A DNA stretch of 64,000 nt from CBDAPE01 sp965198325 (GTDB lineage: Bacteria > Pseudomonadota > Alphaproteobacteria > UBA828 > JAPUJA01), in contig CBDAPE010000012.1 of NCBI GenBank assembly GCA_965198325.1, positions 224,364 to 288,363 of the forward strand, read 5' to 3'. The position numbers and the translations under genes were made by a program. Shown one piece after another: positions 1 to 9,307 of this stretch (positions are counted from its first letter, which is position 1; each line of letters begins with the position of its first letter). The notes under the pieces were generated by a model. That model had not been told where the DNA came from and did no database searches. It worked only from the letters and a program-made list of their open reading frames with translations.

Positions 1-1
1 A

Positions 2-1474
2 GCCATTTACTGGTTCACCGCAGCAGCCGAACAGGGCCATATGACTGCGCAATTCAATCTTGGTGCGATGTACGCCACGGGCGAAGGCGTAGCCGCCGAC
101 GACATGGAAGCGATCTACTGGTACAGCCTCGCCGCCGAACAGGGCCATTCGACGGCCCAGTACAATCTCGCGGTGATGTACGACGAAGGTTGGGGCGTCG
201 CGCTCGACGACGCCGCCGCGATTTACTGGTACACCCAGGCCGCAAACCAGGGCGACGTCGATGCCCAGCACAATCTGGGCGTCATGAATGAAATCGGCGA
301 AGGCACCCCGGCGGACCCGGCCGCAGCCGCCTACTGGTACCGTCAAGCCGCCGAACAGGGCAAGGCCGCCTCTCAATTCAATCTCGGACTGCTCTATACC
401 GACGGCAAGGGCGTGCCCCAGGACTATGGCGAAGCGATTTACTGGTACAGCCTTGCGGCCGAGCAGGGTGATCCCATCGCTCAGTACAATCTGGGTTACA
501 AGTACCGTAACGGCCTGGGCGTCCCAGCGGATATCAACGAATCCATCGCCTGGTTCGAGGCCGCCGGTCAGCAGGGCGATATCGACGCGCTCTACAACCT
601 CGCGGTGATCTACGCCAACGGCGAAGGCGTCTCGCCCGACGCCGTGCTGGGCTACGTTTTCTTTTCCCTCGCCGCGCAACAAGGCGATACGGAGGCGCGG
701 GGCTGGGCGAACGACATGGCCGGAGATTTGTCGCCAGCGCAGATCGCCCGGGCGAACGAGATGATCTTGGATTGGGAAGCCGGCATCGCTCTCTCGAGCG
801 CCCCGGCAAGCGTCGAGCCGCAAGCCGTCGACAAGGGCAGCGAGATCATCGCCACCGGCACGGGATTTATCGTTACCTCAAGCGGCTATACGCTGACCAA
901 CCATCATGTCATCGAAGGCTGCCTCCAGATCCGGATCAAGCGGCACGGCCAGCCGTCGGAGCCCAGCACGCTGGCCGTCGATAATCCCCGGGACGACCTC
1001 GCCCTACTCAAGATGGAATCCGGAAGCGACGCGGTCGCGGTCTTCCGGTCGGGGTCGACGGTGCGGCCGGGCGACGATGTCGTCGTCATCGGCTATCCGC
1101 TCCATGGGCTGCTCTCGTCCGAGGTGAAGATCACCACTGGGACGATCAGCGCCGCCTCGGGCATGGGTGATGATCCGCGAGAGTTCCAGATCACGGCGCC
1201 GGTGCAACCGGGCAACAGCGGCGGTCCCCTGCTCGACCGCAGCGCGCATATCGTTGGGGTCATCGTTGCCAAACTCGACGCGCTCGCGGTCGCCGAGGAG
1301 ATCATGGACATTCCCCAGAACGTGAATTTCGCCATTAAAGGGCGCGTCGCAACAGATTTTCTCGATGTCAACGGGATCGCCTATGCGAGCACACCGTCGA
1401 TCACCGAGATGCGCGCCGCCGACGTCGCTGATTCTGCGCGGGACTTCACGGTACTCATCGAGTGCTGGGAATAG
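2..1474 (+). CDS. Sel1-repeat protein fused to trypsin-like serine protease (5' partial)
   Basis: The reading frame is open to the left edge, and the bases before the first ATG (41) already encode a Sel1 repeat (AIYWFTAAAEQGH), so the true start lies outside the window. About six Sel1 repeats of roughly 36 residues (GxGVxxDxxxAIYWYxxAAEQG pattern) fill the first 230 residues. A trypsin-like domain follows, with all three catalytic residues visible: His in TNHHVIEG, Asp in DDLALLKM and Ser in PGNSGGPLLD. Sel1 repeats mediate protein-protein contacts, so a regulated or scaffolded envelope protease is likely. Localisation cannot be judged because the N-terminus is missing. The domain assignment is firm; the substrate is unknown. 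Confidence 0.88.
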   Translation, partial: AIYWFTAAAEQGHMTAQFNLGAMYATGEGVAADDMEAIYWYSLAAEQGHSTAQYNLAVMYDEGWGVALDDAAAIYWYTQAANQGDVDAQHNLGVMNEIGEGTPADPAAAAYWYRQAAEQGKAASQFNLGLLYTDGKGVPQDYGEAIYWYSLAAEQGDPIAQYNLGYKYRNGLGVPADINESIAWFEAAGQQGDIDALYNLAVIYANGEGVSPDAVLGYVFFSLAAQQGDTEARGWANDMAGDLSPAQIARANEMILDWEAGIALSSAPASVEPQAVDKGSEIIATGTGFIVTSSGYTLTNHHVIEGCLQIRIKRHGQPSEPSTLAVDNPRDDLALLKMESGSDAVAVFRSGSTVRPGDDVVVIGYPLHGLLSSEVKITTGTISAASGMGDDPREFQITAPVQPGNSGGPLLDRSAHIVGVIVAKLDALAVAEEIMDIPQNVNFAIKGRVATDFLDVNGIAYASTPSITEMRAADVADSARDFTVLIECWE

Positions 1475-1489
1475 ATAACAGGGGGAGCC

Positions 1490-2533
1490 GTGACGAGGCG
1501 GTGGAATAACCGGCCCGAGGGTTCGAACTGGGGCGATTTCGGGCCCGACGACCAGTTGGGGCGGATCAACCTGTTGACCCCCGAGACGGTCTTGCAGGCA
1601 ATCGCCGAGGTCACGGAGGGCCGGGTCTTCTGTCTCAGCCTGCCGCTCGACTATCCGGGCGGCAACAAGCTCCACCCGAGCCGCTTTCCCCCTGAGTTCC
1701 AGCCGATCATCCGTTACGACAAGCCCGCCCGGAACTTGCCGCTCGACAAATTCTTTCCGGGCCGGACCGACGTGATGAACGACGAACGGGTATTGCTCTG
1801 CAGCCAGTACTCGACCCAGTGGGACGGTCTCTTCCACGCGGGCAGCCAGTTCGACGCGGACGGCGACGGGGTCGCGGAACAGGTGTTCTACAACGGCTAC
1901 CGGGCCGGCGAACACATCACGGGCCCCGTCGAATTTTTGCCCGACGGGACGGAACGCGAGACCGGCCAGCCGATCGGCGCCCGGGCGCTGGGCATCGAGA
2001 ACATGGCGGCGGCCGGCGTGCAGGGCCGGGGCGTAATGATCGACCTGCACGCCCATTACGGCCGGGCGTTTGAGTCCGTCGGCTACGACGATCTGATGAG
2101 AATTATGGAAGCCGACAGTGTCGAGGTCGAACCCGGCGATATGGTCTGCCTGCATACCGGCTTCGCGGCGATGATCCTCGAGATGAACCGCAACCCGGAC
2201 GAACAGGTCCTGCATAGCTCCTGTACGGCTCTCGACGGGCGGGATCCGAAGCTGTTGCGATGGATCACGGACAGCCGCCTGGCCGTGCTGATCGCCGACA
2301 ATTACGCGGTCGAACGCATACCCGCGCGCGATGCCGAAGCGCCGTGCGCCAATCTGCCGCTCCACGAGCTCTGCCTGTTCAAGCTGGGGATCCATCTGGG
2401 CGAGCTGTGGCATCTGAGCGAGCTGGCGGGGTGGCTGCGCGAGAACGGGCGCAACCACTTTCTACTGACCGCGCCGCCCCTTCGCCTGCCCGGCGCGGCG
2501 GGGTCGCCGGCGACCCCGGTCGCCACCGTCTAG
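1490..2533 (+). CDS. Cyclase-family metal-dependent hydrolase
   Basis: This 347-residue protein starts at GTG, 15 bases after the preceding stop, with GGGGAG just upstream. It belongs to the cyclase/kynurenine formamidase-like superfamily (PF04199), larger form. Visible landmarks are the N-terminal WGxxDxxGxxNLLT-like segment (WGDFGPDDQLGRINLLTPE), the QWDGLFHAG metal-binding region around residue 105, and the DLHAHYGRAF segment near residue 185. Family members hydrolyse amides or lactones using a divalent metal. The substrate cannot be read from the sequence. It lies 16 bases before gltX and may be cotranscribed with it. Confidence 0.82.
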   Translation: MTRRWNNRPEGSNWGDFGPDDQLGRINLLTPETVLQAIAEVTEGRVFCLSLPLDYPGGNKLHPSRFPPEFQPIIRYDKPARNLPLDKFFPGRTDVMNDERVLLCSQYSTQWDGLFHAGSQFDADGDGVAEQVFYNGYRAGEHITGPVEFLPDGTERETGQPIGARALGIENMAAAGVQGRGVMIDLHAHYGRAFESVGYDDLMRIMEADSVEVEPGDMVCLHTGFAAMILEMNRNPDEQVLHSSCTALDGRDPKLLRWITDSRLAVLIADNYAVERIPARDAEAPCANLPLHELCLFKLGIHLGELWHLSELAGWLRENGRNHFLLTAPPLRLPGAAGSPATPVATV

Positions 2534-2549
2534 GACCGCGCGCCGCGTT

Positions 2550-3977
2550 ATGCCGCCGATCACCCGCTTCGCGCCTTCGCCGACCGGCTTCCTGCATATC
2601 GGCGGCGCCCGCACGGCGCTGTTCAACTGGCTCTATGCCCGCCATCACGGCGGCCGGTACCGGCTGCGCATCGAGGATACGGACCGGGCGCGCAGCTCGC
2701 CAGAAGCGCTCGCCGCCATAATCGACGGCCTCACCTGGCTCGGCCTCGAGTGGAACGACGAGATCGTTCACCAATTCGAGCGCGCGGGCCGGCACGCGGC
2801 GGTCGCCGAAAGCCTCCTGGCGGAGGGCAAGGCCTATCGCTGTTACTGTTCCAAGGAGGAGCTCGCCGCGATGCGCGAGGCCGCGTGCGCCGCAGGCCGC
2901 GCCATGCGCTATGACGGGACCTGGCGCGATCGCGATCCAGCCGATGCGCCGGCCGGGATCGATCCGGTCGTCCGGTTCAGGGCGCCCCGCGAGGGCGAGA
3001 CGATTATCGACGACCTGGTGCAGGGCCCCGTGCGGATCGCCAACGAGCAGCTCGACGATATGATCCTGCTGCGCGCCAACGGCACGCCAACCTACATGCT
3101 CTCAGTCGTTGTCGACGACCACGACATGGCGATCAGCCACGTGATCCGCGGCGACGACCATCTGACCAACGCAGCTCGCCAGACCCAGCTGTTCGTGGCG
3201 CTGACCTGGGAGATTCCCGCCTTCGCACACATTCCGCTGATCCACGGCGCCGACGGCGCGAAGCTCTCGAAACGCCACGGCGCACTCGCAGTCGGCGCCT
3301 ACCGGGAGTTGGGTTATCTCCCCGAGACGATGCGCAATTATCTCCTGCGGCTGGGTTGGAGCCACGGCGACGACGAAATTATATCGACGGCGCAGGCCAT
3401 CGAATGGTTCGACCTGGATGCCGTGGGCCGATCACCCGCCCGCTTCGATACCGCCAGACTCGACAACCTTAACGGCCATTACCTGCGCGATGCGACGCCC
3501 GAACGTCTGGTGTCGCTGATCACGCCGGGCCTGACCAAGCGGTTACGTCACGAGCTCGACGAAACGGCCAGTCGGCGGCTCTACGCGGGTATGGACGGAC
3601 TCAAGAAGCGTGCGAGCAACATCGTGGAACTAACTGCAAATGCTTATTTTTATGTCGAAGATAGGCCTCTAGATCTGGATCCGAAGGCGAACCGGCTTTT
3701 AAACGAGGGCGGTCGCGATCGGCTCACGGCGTTACTCCCGACACTCACGGAAACGGCTGACTGGCACGCCGAGGCGCTCGAAGGCCTGGTGCGGAGCGTC
3801 GCCAACACACAGGGCTGCAAACTGGGCAAAATCGCTCAACCTTTGAGGGCCGGCCTGACCGGCTCGCTCCGATCGCCGGGGATCTTCGAGGTCATGGAAA
3901 TCCTGGGGCGGACGGAGACCACCGCGCGTCTGACAGATGCGCTTGACAGTGCTTCACGCCGTCGACATTTGACATAA
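2550..3977 (+). CDS. gltX: Glutamate--tRNA ligase
   Basis: Class I aminoacyl-tRNA synthetase of 475 residues that charges tRNA-Glu (and possibly tRNA-Gln) with glutamate in the cytoplasm. The HIGH-type motif is PTGFLHIGGA at residues 11-20 and the KMSKS equivalent is KLSKRHG near residue 238. The length matches bacterial GluRS. The start ATG has only a weak ribosome site. Many alphaproteobacteria have two GluRS paralogs; which one this is cannot be settled here. It is followed by gltA after about 105 bases. Confidence 0.96.
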   Translation: MPPITRFAPSPTGFLHIGGARTALFNWLYARHHGGRYRLRIEDTDRARSSPEALAAIIDGLTWLGLEWNDEIVHQFERAGRHAAVAESLLAEGKAYRCYCSKEELAAMREAACAAGRAMRYDGTWRDRDPADAPAGIDPVVRFRAPREGETIIDDLVQGPVRIANEQLDDMILLRANGTPTYMLSVVVDDHDMAISHVIRGDDHLTNAARQTQLFVALTWEIPAFAHIPLIHGADGAKLSKRHGALAVGAYRELGYLPETMRNYLLRLGWSHGDDEIISTAQAIEWFDLDAVGRSPARFDTARLDNLNGHYLRDATPERLVSLITPGLTKRLRHELDETASRRLYAGMDGLKKRASNIVELTANAYFYVEDRPLDLDPKANRLLNEGGRDRLTALLPTLTETADWHAEALEGLVRSVANTQGCKLGKIAQPLRAGLTGSLRSPGIFEVMEILGRTETTARLTDALDSASRRRHLT

Positions 3978-4082
3978 AAGACGACCGGAATTGATTAACA
4001 CGGCCCCACCCACTATGCTTCGGCAGCCCGCGCGTGAGTGAATCGCGCGGCGGCGCATTTCGGTCGGAGGCCAAGATCCCTT

Positions 4083-5414
4083 ATGAGCAAGGCCGATTCA
4101 GCAGATAAGGGAAGTCCAGCCGGCGAGTACGTTTCGCTGGTCGACCAGCAAGCCAACAAATTAGCTGACCTTCCCGTGCTCTCCGGCACGATCGGCCCCA
4201 AGGTAATCGACGTTCGAAAGCTTTACCCAGAAACCGGCTATTTCACCTACGATCCGGGGTTTACGGCAACCGGCAGCTGTGAATCCGCGATCACCTATAT
4301 CGACGGCGAAGAGGGCCTTCTGCTTCACCGGGGTTACTCGATCGAGGATCTGGCCGAGAAGAGCGATTTCATGGAAGTCGCCTATCTGTTGATCGAGGGC
4401 GAGCTGCCGACGGCGGAAGAGAAGCGCGAGTTCGTCGACATTATCCAACACCACACGATGGTGAATGAACAGCTAATCTATTTCTTCCGGGGTTTCCGTC
4501 GGGACGCCCACCCCATGGCCATCATGGTGGGCGTCGTCGGCGCGCTGTCGTCCTTCTACCACAACGAAGAAGGCGGGCTCGATTCCGGCGAGCAATTGGT
4601 CGCCGAACACCGCCTGATCGCAAAGATGCCGACCATCGCGGCAATGGCCTTCAAATATTCCATCGGCCAACCCTTCATCTATCCGCGCAACGATCTCTCC
4701 TACGCCGAGAACTTCCTGCATATGATGTTCGCGGTTCCGGCCGAGGAATTCCAGATCCGCGCCTCGTCGGCGCGAGCGATCGACCGCCTGTTCATCCTGC
4801 ATGCCGACCACGAACAGAACGCCTCGACCTCGACGGTCCGACTCGCGGGCTCGTCCGGCGCCAACCCGTTTGCCTGCATCGCCTCCGGAATCGCTTCGCT
4901 CTGGGGCCCGGCACACGGCGGTGCCAACGAGGCCGTGCTGCGCATGCTGATGGAGATCGAATCGGTCGACCGGATACCCGAATTCATCAAGCGCGCCCGC
5001 GACAAGGACGACTCGTTCCGTTTGATGGGATTCGGCCACCGGGTATACAAGAACTACGACCCGCGGGCGACGGTGTTGCGGGAATCCTGCCACGAGGTGT
5101 TGGAAGACCTAGGAATTCACAATGACCCGCTGCTCAAGGTCGCCGTGGAGCTCGAGCGCATCGCGCTTAATGACGATTACTTCGTCGAACGCAAGCTGTT
5201 CCCGAACGTGGATTTCTATTCAGGCATAATTCTCAAGGCGCTGGGCTTTCCGTCCCACTTGTTTACGGTGTTGTTCGCGGTCGCCCGAACCGTCGGCTGG
5301 GTCGCCCAATGGAAGGAAATGGTCACCGATCCGGCGCAAAAGATCGGCCGCCCGCGTCAACTCTATACAGGCGCTGAGAAGCGCGAATACATCCCGATTG
5401 AGAAACGTGGTTAA
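4083..5414 (+). CDS. gltA: Citrate synthase
   Basis: Type II citrate synthase of 443 residues, which condenses oxaloacetate with acetyl-CoA to enter the TCA cycle. Catalytic signatures are visible: GPAHGGANE and GFGHRVYKNYDPR, each carrying an active-site His. The ATG at 4083 (MSKADSADKG) was chosen because GGAGG lies at 4066-4070. An upstream in-frame GTG at 4038 would add 15 residues not typical of the family. It converges with lpxI. Confidence 0.96.
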   Translation: MSKADSADKGSPAGEYVSLVDQQANKLADLPVLSGTIGPKVIDVRKLYPETGYFTYDPGFTATGSCESAITYIDGEEGLLLHRGYSIEDLAEKSDFMEVAYLLIEGELPTAEEKREFVDIIQHHTMVNEQLIYFFRGFRRDAHPMAIMVGVVGALSSFYHNEEGGLDSGEQLVAEHRLIAKMPTIAAMAFKYSIGQPFIYPRNDLSYAENFLHMMFAVPAEEFQIRASSARAIDRLFILHADHEQNASTSTVRLAGSSGANPFACIASGIASLWGPAHGGANEAVLRMLMEIESVDRIPEFIKRARDKDDSFRLMGFGHRVYKNYDPRATVLRESCHEVLEDLGIHNDPLLKVAVELERIALNDDYFVERKLFPNVDFYSGIILKALGFPSHLFTVLFAVARTVGWVAQWKEMVTDPAQKIGRPRQLYTGAEKREYIPIEKRG

Positions 5415-5610
5415 GCAACGCAGAGCCGACACCCGCGATCAACCGCGACCCCGCGGCACTCCCCTCCGACTACCGATCTTCACGACCGCCAACGAGTGGC
5501 CTCGCCGCGACGACGCGGCTAACGACAACCGGCAGGGTGGACGTTGCTGGATCGGGTTAGGGTTCGCCGTCGCGGCCGCCAGTATCATTGCCTGGACTTT
5601 TCTGTCCTGA
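5398..5610 (+). CDS. Putative small membrane protein
   Basis: A 70-residue frame that overlaps the 3' end of gltA by 17 bases and starts at TTG (alternative GTG at 5407). The N-terminal half is basic and Arg-rich; the C-terminal end is one clear hydrophobic helix (IGLGFAVAAASIIAWTFL) that could anchor it in the inner membrane. No family was recognised. It may be translationally coupled to gltA, but it could also be a chance frame in GC-rich DNA. Confidence 0.4.
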   Translation: MRNVVKQRRADTRDQPRPRGTPLRLPIFTTANEWPRRDDAANDNRQGGRCWIGLGFAVAAASIIAWTFLS

Positions 5611-5625
5611 ACCCTGGTCGGGTTG

Positions 5626-6456
5626 TCACCCGGGGGCGGGGACGCGGACACCGACCACGAAAAGACCGGCAACGTCAGCCGCCTCGATCACCGCCGGCCG
5701 ATCGATGATCAGCGTTTGTCCCGCCTCGAGGGCGATCCCACGCAGACCCGCGGCCTTGGCCAGTCGTACGGTGTCCACGCCGATCGTGGGCAGGTCTACG
5801 CGGCGCTCCTGGTCCGGCTTCTTGACTTTCGCAAGAATACCGCCCGGCCCGTCCTGGCGCAAGCGCCCGCATCGCTCGATCAGCTCGTCGGTTCCTTCCT
5901 TGGCCTCGACGCCGAGTACAACGCCCTGCTGTGCAATGGCCGCCTGACCGACATCCAGCGACCCAATGGCCTGCGCGGCCTCAACCGCGACCGCAATATC
6001 GGCACGCGCTTCGTCGTCCGGCTCGTACGTGCCCAGCGTTCCCGTTGGGGTCAGCAGCTCGGCGAGAATGTCGTCGACTCCGACGACCCGAAACCCCTCG
6101 CTTTCGAGTTCCTCAACGACGACCTGAAGTAGCGCGCCGTCACCCTGCGCAGCCGCGCGGCCGAGGCGTTTCAGCATCTTGACGCCGCGCCAATCCAACT
6201 TGAGTTGGGACAACGACGGACGATGCATACCGCCGGCCAGAACGACATCCTCGACGCCGGCATCGTGGAGGGCCTTGACGACCGTGCCGACAGAGCCGAG
6301 CCGCGCCCGAATGTGGGGTTGCTTCGCATAGGCATCCGGCATTGCCTCGCCCTCAAAGGCGACGACAAACACGTCACGCCTAGCTTGCTCCGCAGCCGCA
6401 ATCAGTCGCAACGGCAGATCGCCGGACCCTGCCAGAATGCCCAGCTTAGGCGCCAC
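5626..6456 (-). CDS. lpxI: UDP-2,3-diacylglucosamine pyrophosphatase LpxI
   Basis: This 276-residue enzyme hydrolyses UDP-2,3-diacylglucosamine to lipid X in lipid A synthesis. LpxI replaces LpxH in alphaproteobacteria. It starts KLGILAGSGDLPL and contains LAGGMHRPSL and the C-terminal GVDTVRLAKAAGLRGIALEAG segment of the family. The GTG at 6456 overlaps the end of lpxA by 11 bases and has an AAGGAGG site inside lpxA. It is the last gene of the rseP-lpxI operon. lpxB, often next in related genomes, does not follow. Confidence 0.94.
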   Translation of the reverse strand: MAPKLGILAGSGDLPLRLIAAAEQARRDVFVVAFEGEAMPDAYAKQPHIRARLGSVGTVVKALHDAGVEDVVLAGGMHRPSLSQLKLDWRGVKMLKRLGRAAAQGDGALLQVVVEELESEGFRVVGVDDILAELLTPTGTLGTYEPDDEARADIAVAVEAAQAIGSLDVGQAAIAQQGVVLGVEAKEGTDELIERCGRLRQDGPGGILAKVKKPDQERRVDLPTIGVDTVRLAKAAGLRGIALEAGQTLIIDRPAVIEAADVAGLFVVGVRVPAPG

Positions 6457-7246
6457 GGCCCTCCTTGGGTTGGCAGATCGCGCGAGAACTGTCGGTCTTG
6501 ATGAATTCGATGATGTCACGTACGGCCTCGTTGTCTTGGAACATTTCATCGACGTCTTCGAGACGTTCGGCCATCGTTCCCTCGGGCGCAAACAGCATAC
6601 GATAGGCGTTGCGCAGGACATGGATCATGTCGCGCGAGAATCCGCGCCGGCGCAGCCCGACCAAATTTAGACCGACGAGCCGTGCCCGATCGCCCATCAC
6701 CGAACCATAGGGGATGACGTCGTTCTCGACGCCGGACATCCCGCCGACGATGGCGTGAGCCCCGACCCTTACGAACTGATGGATCGCGGATAGACCACCG
6801 AGAATAGCATAATCCTCGACGACCACATGACCAGCCAGCGTAGCGTTGTTCGCCATGATGACGTGATGGCCGATGCTGCAATCATGGGCCACATGGCTCC
6901 CAACCATGAACAGACAACCGTTACCCACCCGCGTCATCATACCGCCACCTTCGGTGCCCGGGTTCATCGTAACGTGCTCGCGGATGACGTTGTTCTCGCC
7001 GATCTCGAGCTGCGAAGGCTCGCCGGCATATTTCATGTCCTGAGGACGATGACCGATCGACGAAAAGGGGAATATCCGCGTTCCGCTGCCGATGTTCGTT
7101 CGCCCCGTCACGACGACGTGGGACTCGATTGAGACCCCCGCACCGATTTTGACGTCGGCGTCGACGATCGAATAGGCACCGATGCTTACATCGTCGTCAA
7201 GTTGGGCAGCGGGATCAACGATAGCCGTGGCGTGGATGTCCGGCAT
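6446..7246 (-). CDS. lpxA: Acyl-ACP--UDP-N-acetylglucosamine O-acyltransferase
   Basis: First committed enzyme of lipid A synthesis: it transfers a 3-hydroxyacyl chain from ACP to UDP-GlcNAc. The 266-residue protein has a left-handed beta-helix of hexapeptide repeats, the catalytic His in the GSHVAHDCSIG segment near residue 120, and a helical C-terminal domain. Its ATG directly follows the fabZ stop codon, which implies translational coupling. Confidence 0.97.
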   Translation of the reverse strand: MPDIHATAIVDPAAQLDDDVSIGAYSIVDADVKIGAGVSIESHVVVTGRTNIGSGTRIFPFSSIGHRPQDMKYAGEPSQLEIGENNVIREHVTMNPGTEGGGMMTRVGNGCLFMVGSHVAHDCSIGHHVIMANNATLAGHVVVEDYAILGGLSAIHQFVRVGAHAIVGGMSGVENDVIPYGSVMGDRARLVGLNLVGLRRRGFSRDMIHVLRNAYRMLFAPEGTMAERLEDVDEMFQDNEAVRDIIEFIKTDSSRAICQPKEGRGA

Positions 7247-7717
7247 CTAGTCGTCCATGATCATCGCCGTATAGACTGCTTGGGCGACTACATTCCCATC
7301 GACCTTCACCTCGCCTTGAAATTTCCAAACATTCCCTCGGCGGCGGAGCTTTTCGACGTGAATCCGCATGCAGTCGCCGGGCATCACGGGGCTTCGAAAG
7401 CGCGCATTCTCAACCGACATGAAGTAGACGAGCTTGCCTTCGGAATTCGCTCCCAGCGTATGGACGACGAGTACTGCGGCCGTCTGAGCCATGGATTCGA
7501 TGATCAAGACGCCGGGCATCACCGCTTTGCCAGGAAAATGACCCTGGAATTGGGGTTCGTTAATCGACACGTTCTTGACGCCAACGGCACTTTCACCTGG
7601 CACCACGTCGACGACCTTGTCAATCATCAGGAAAGGGTAGCGGTGAGGAATTTTCTTCTGAATTTCCCTGACGTCGATCTCGGCGACGAAATCAGACGTA
7701 ACGGCAGCATCAGACAT
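7247..7717 (-). CDS. fabZ: 3-hydroxyacyl-[ACP] dehydratase FabZ
   Basis: Dehydratase of type II fatty acid synthesis; it competes with LpxA for 3-hydroxyacyl-ACP. The 156-residue hot-dog fold protein has the IPHRYPFLMID motif and the catalytic His and Glu in GHFPGKAVMPGVLIIESMAQ. Its ATG immediately follows the lpxD TAG stop and its own stop is followed at once by the lpxA start. Confidence 0.97.
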   Translation of the reverse strand: MSDAAVTSDFVAEIDVREIQKKIPHRYPFLMIDKVVDVVPGESAVGVKNVSINEPQFQGHFPGKAVMPGVLIIESMAQTAAVLVVHTLGANSEGKLVYFMSVENARFRSPVMPGDCMRIHVEKLRRRGNVWKFQGEVKVDGNVVAQAVYTAMIMDD

Positions 7718-8743
7718 CTACTTTTTCTCTCCCGTCTTCGACAACCGCGCCAAAGTGGCTGTCTGCCGGTGCCAGTCCCGGATCGGCTGGGCTGGGCTGC
7801 CACCCACGATTGCGCCAGACGCAATATTGCGCATGACACCCGACTGCGCAGCAATCCGCGCACCAGAACCGATATTAAGATGCCCCGTCAAGCCGGCCTG
7901 GCCGCCAATAAACACGTAATTCTCCAGCTTCGTGCTCCCCGAAATTCCGACTTGGGCGACGATGACGCAACCCGGCCCCAGTTCAACGTTATGAGCGATC
8001 TGGACCAAATTATCGATCATGCACCGGTCTCCAATGATGGTATCAGGGCCCGCGCCGCGATCAATGGTCGCATTCGCGCCGATTTCGACGTCATCACCGA
8101 CAATGACACGACCGAGTTGAGGAATTTTCAGATGTTCCGCAGGATCGGGAGCGAACCCGAAGCCGTCTTGACCCAAGCGTGCGCCGGGGTAGATACGGGC
8201 CCGTTTACCGATCAGGCTGTTGAATATGCTCGCCCCGGCGCCGACGACCGAATCTGCGCCGATGACCACGCCGCGGCCGACGATCGCGTTTGGACCAATC
8301 CAGCAATTCGACCCCAACTCCGCGCCGGATTCGATGACGGCTCCCGCCTCGACGCAACTGTTTTCGCCCACGGTCGCACCCGGGTGAACGACTGCCTGGG
8401 GGGCGACGCCCGGCGACGGGCGCCACGGCGGATAAAACGCCTGGGCTGCCAGAGCATAAGCCCGATAGGGTTTGTCCGTGAGCAGCAGGGCCATACCGGC
8501 CGGAGCGCGGTCCTCGAATTCAGGATCCACGACACAGGCACCGGCGGCGCTATGCGCAAACGCCTCTACGTAGCTCTTGTTATCCAGAAAGCTCAATTCG
8601 TCGGCGCCCGCCGTCTCAAGCGGTGCGACGTCGACCAGCTCTCGCGACGGATCGCTTCCCCCGGACGTGTCCGCTCCCGTCAACTCAGCAAGTGCCGCCA
8701 ATGAGAACGGTCCCTTGCGGTCGTGAAAGCGTGAATCAGCCAT
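7718..8743 (-). CDS. lpxD: UDP-3-O-acylglucosamine N-acyltransferase
   Basis: Third enzyme of lipid A synthesis: it adds the N-linked hydroxyacyl chain to the LpxC product. At 341 residues it has the N-terminal uridine-binding domain (LETAGADELSFLDN), a long hexapeptide-repeat beta-helix, and the catalytic His in QIAHNVELG near residue 250. It lies three bases downstream of skp in the operon. lpxC is not in this window. Confidence 0.96.
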   Translation of the reverse strand: MADSRFHDRKGPFSLAALAELTGADTSGGSDPSRELVDVAPLETAGADELSFLDNKSYVEAFAHSAAGACVVDPEFEDRAPAGMALLLTDKPYRAYALAAQAFYPPWRPSPGVAPQAVVHPGATVGENSCVEAGAVIESGAELGSNCWIGPNAIVGRGVVIGADSVVGAGASIFNSLIGKRARIYPGARLGQDGFGFAPDPAEHLKIPQLGRVIVGDDVEIGANATIDRGAGPDTIIGDRCMIDNLVQIAHNVELGPGCVIVAQVGISGSTKLENYVFIGGQAGLTGHLNIGSGARIAAQSGVMRNIASGAIVGGSPAQPIRDWHRQTATLARLSKTGEKK

Positions 8744-8746
8744 CGC

Positions 8747-9301
8747 CTAGGGCTCGGCGAACTGAACCTCGACGCGGGGCAAGCGCGCATTGAGCTGCGC
8801 GAGCACTTCGTCGGTGATGTTGAGCGTCGGCACCGCAAAGATCAGCACCGAGGTGGGAATCGCAATCTCGAATCCCCGCACGGCCGCAATCTCGGACACG
8901 ATCGCGAAAACTGCCTTCTGGACCTCGGACGTAGCCTGCTTTTGTGCTTGGTCGATCCGCTGGTTGAGTCCGTTTACCCGTTGGGAAACCGCGTCAACTC
9001 TCTGATCGAGCTGCGCGCGTCTCTCCTGATAGGATTCCGGTGCCAGAATCGTCTGCTGCATGGTCAGTTCCTGATCCGCCTTGATCAACGCCGCTTCTTC
9101 GGCGTCGATCTCCGCCTGAATTCGATCATGAATTGCCATCAGCTGTTGCTGTATGCTTTGGGTCGCCAGGGAGGTCTGCAGAATTCGCTCATATTCCATG
9201 ACCGCCACCGGACCGCTCGACACTTGCTGTGCCTTTGCCACGCCGGACACGGCAACGATTATCAGGCCGATTAGAAGAAGATTTCTGATAATTGTCGTCA
9301 T
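8747..9301 (-). CDS. skp: OmpH/Skp-family periplasmic chaperone
   Basis: Periplasmic chaperone that carries unfolded outer-membrane proteins to BamA. The 184-residue protein has a signal peptide (hydrophobic LLLIGLIIVAVSG, cut after AKA) and a long central coiled coil rich in Gln, Ala and charged residues (about 55-125), typical of OmpH. It sits between bamA and lpxD, its standard place. Conservation within this family is low, so the call rests on architecture and position together. Confidence 0.9.
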   Translation of the reverse strand: MTTIIRNLLLIGLIIVAVSGVAKAQQVSSGPVAVMEYERILQTSLATQSIQQQLMAIHDRIQAEIDAEEAALIKADQELTMQQTILAPESYQERRAQLDQRVDAVSQRVNGLNQRIDQAQKQATSEVQKAVFAIVSEIAAVRGFEIAIPTSVLIFAVPTLNITDEVLAQLNARLPRVEVQFAEP

Positions 9302-9307
9302 GATCGC

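Noticed and set aside
1..700. Tandem DNA repeats or CRISPR-like array
   Set aside because: The periodicity is about 108 bases and reflects the Sel1 protein repeats; no CRISPR repeats or cas genes were seen in the window.
1004..2458. Minus-strand open frame (484 codons)
   Set aside because: Antisense to the protease end and the cyclase-family gene, both supported by motifs and ribosome sites.
7202..8704. Long plus-strand open frame (500 codons) opposite fabZ and lpxD
   Set aside because: The opposite strand carries complete lipid A genes in the standard operon; the frame has no recognisable domain.
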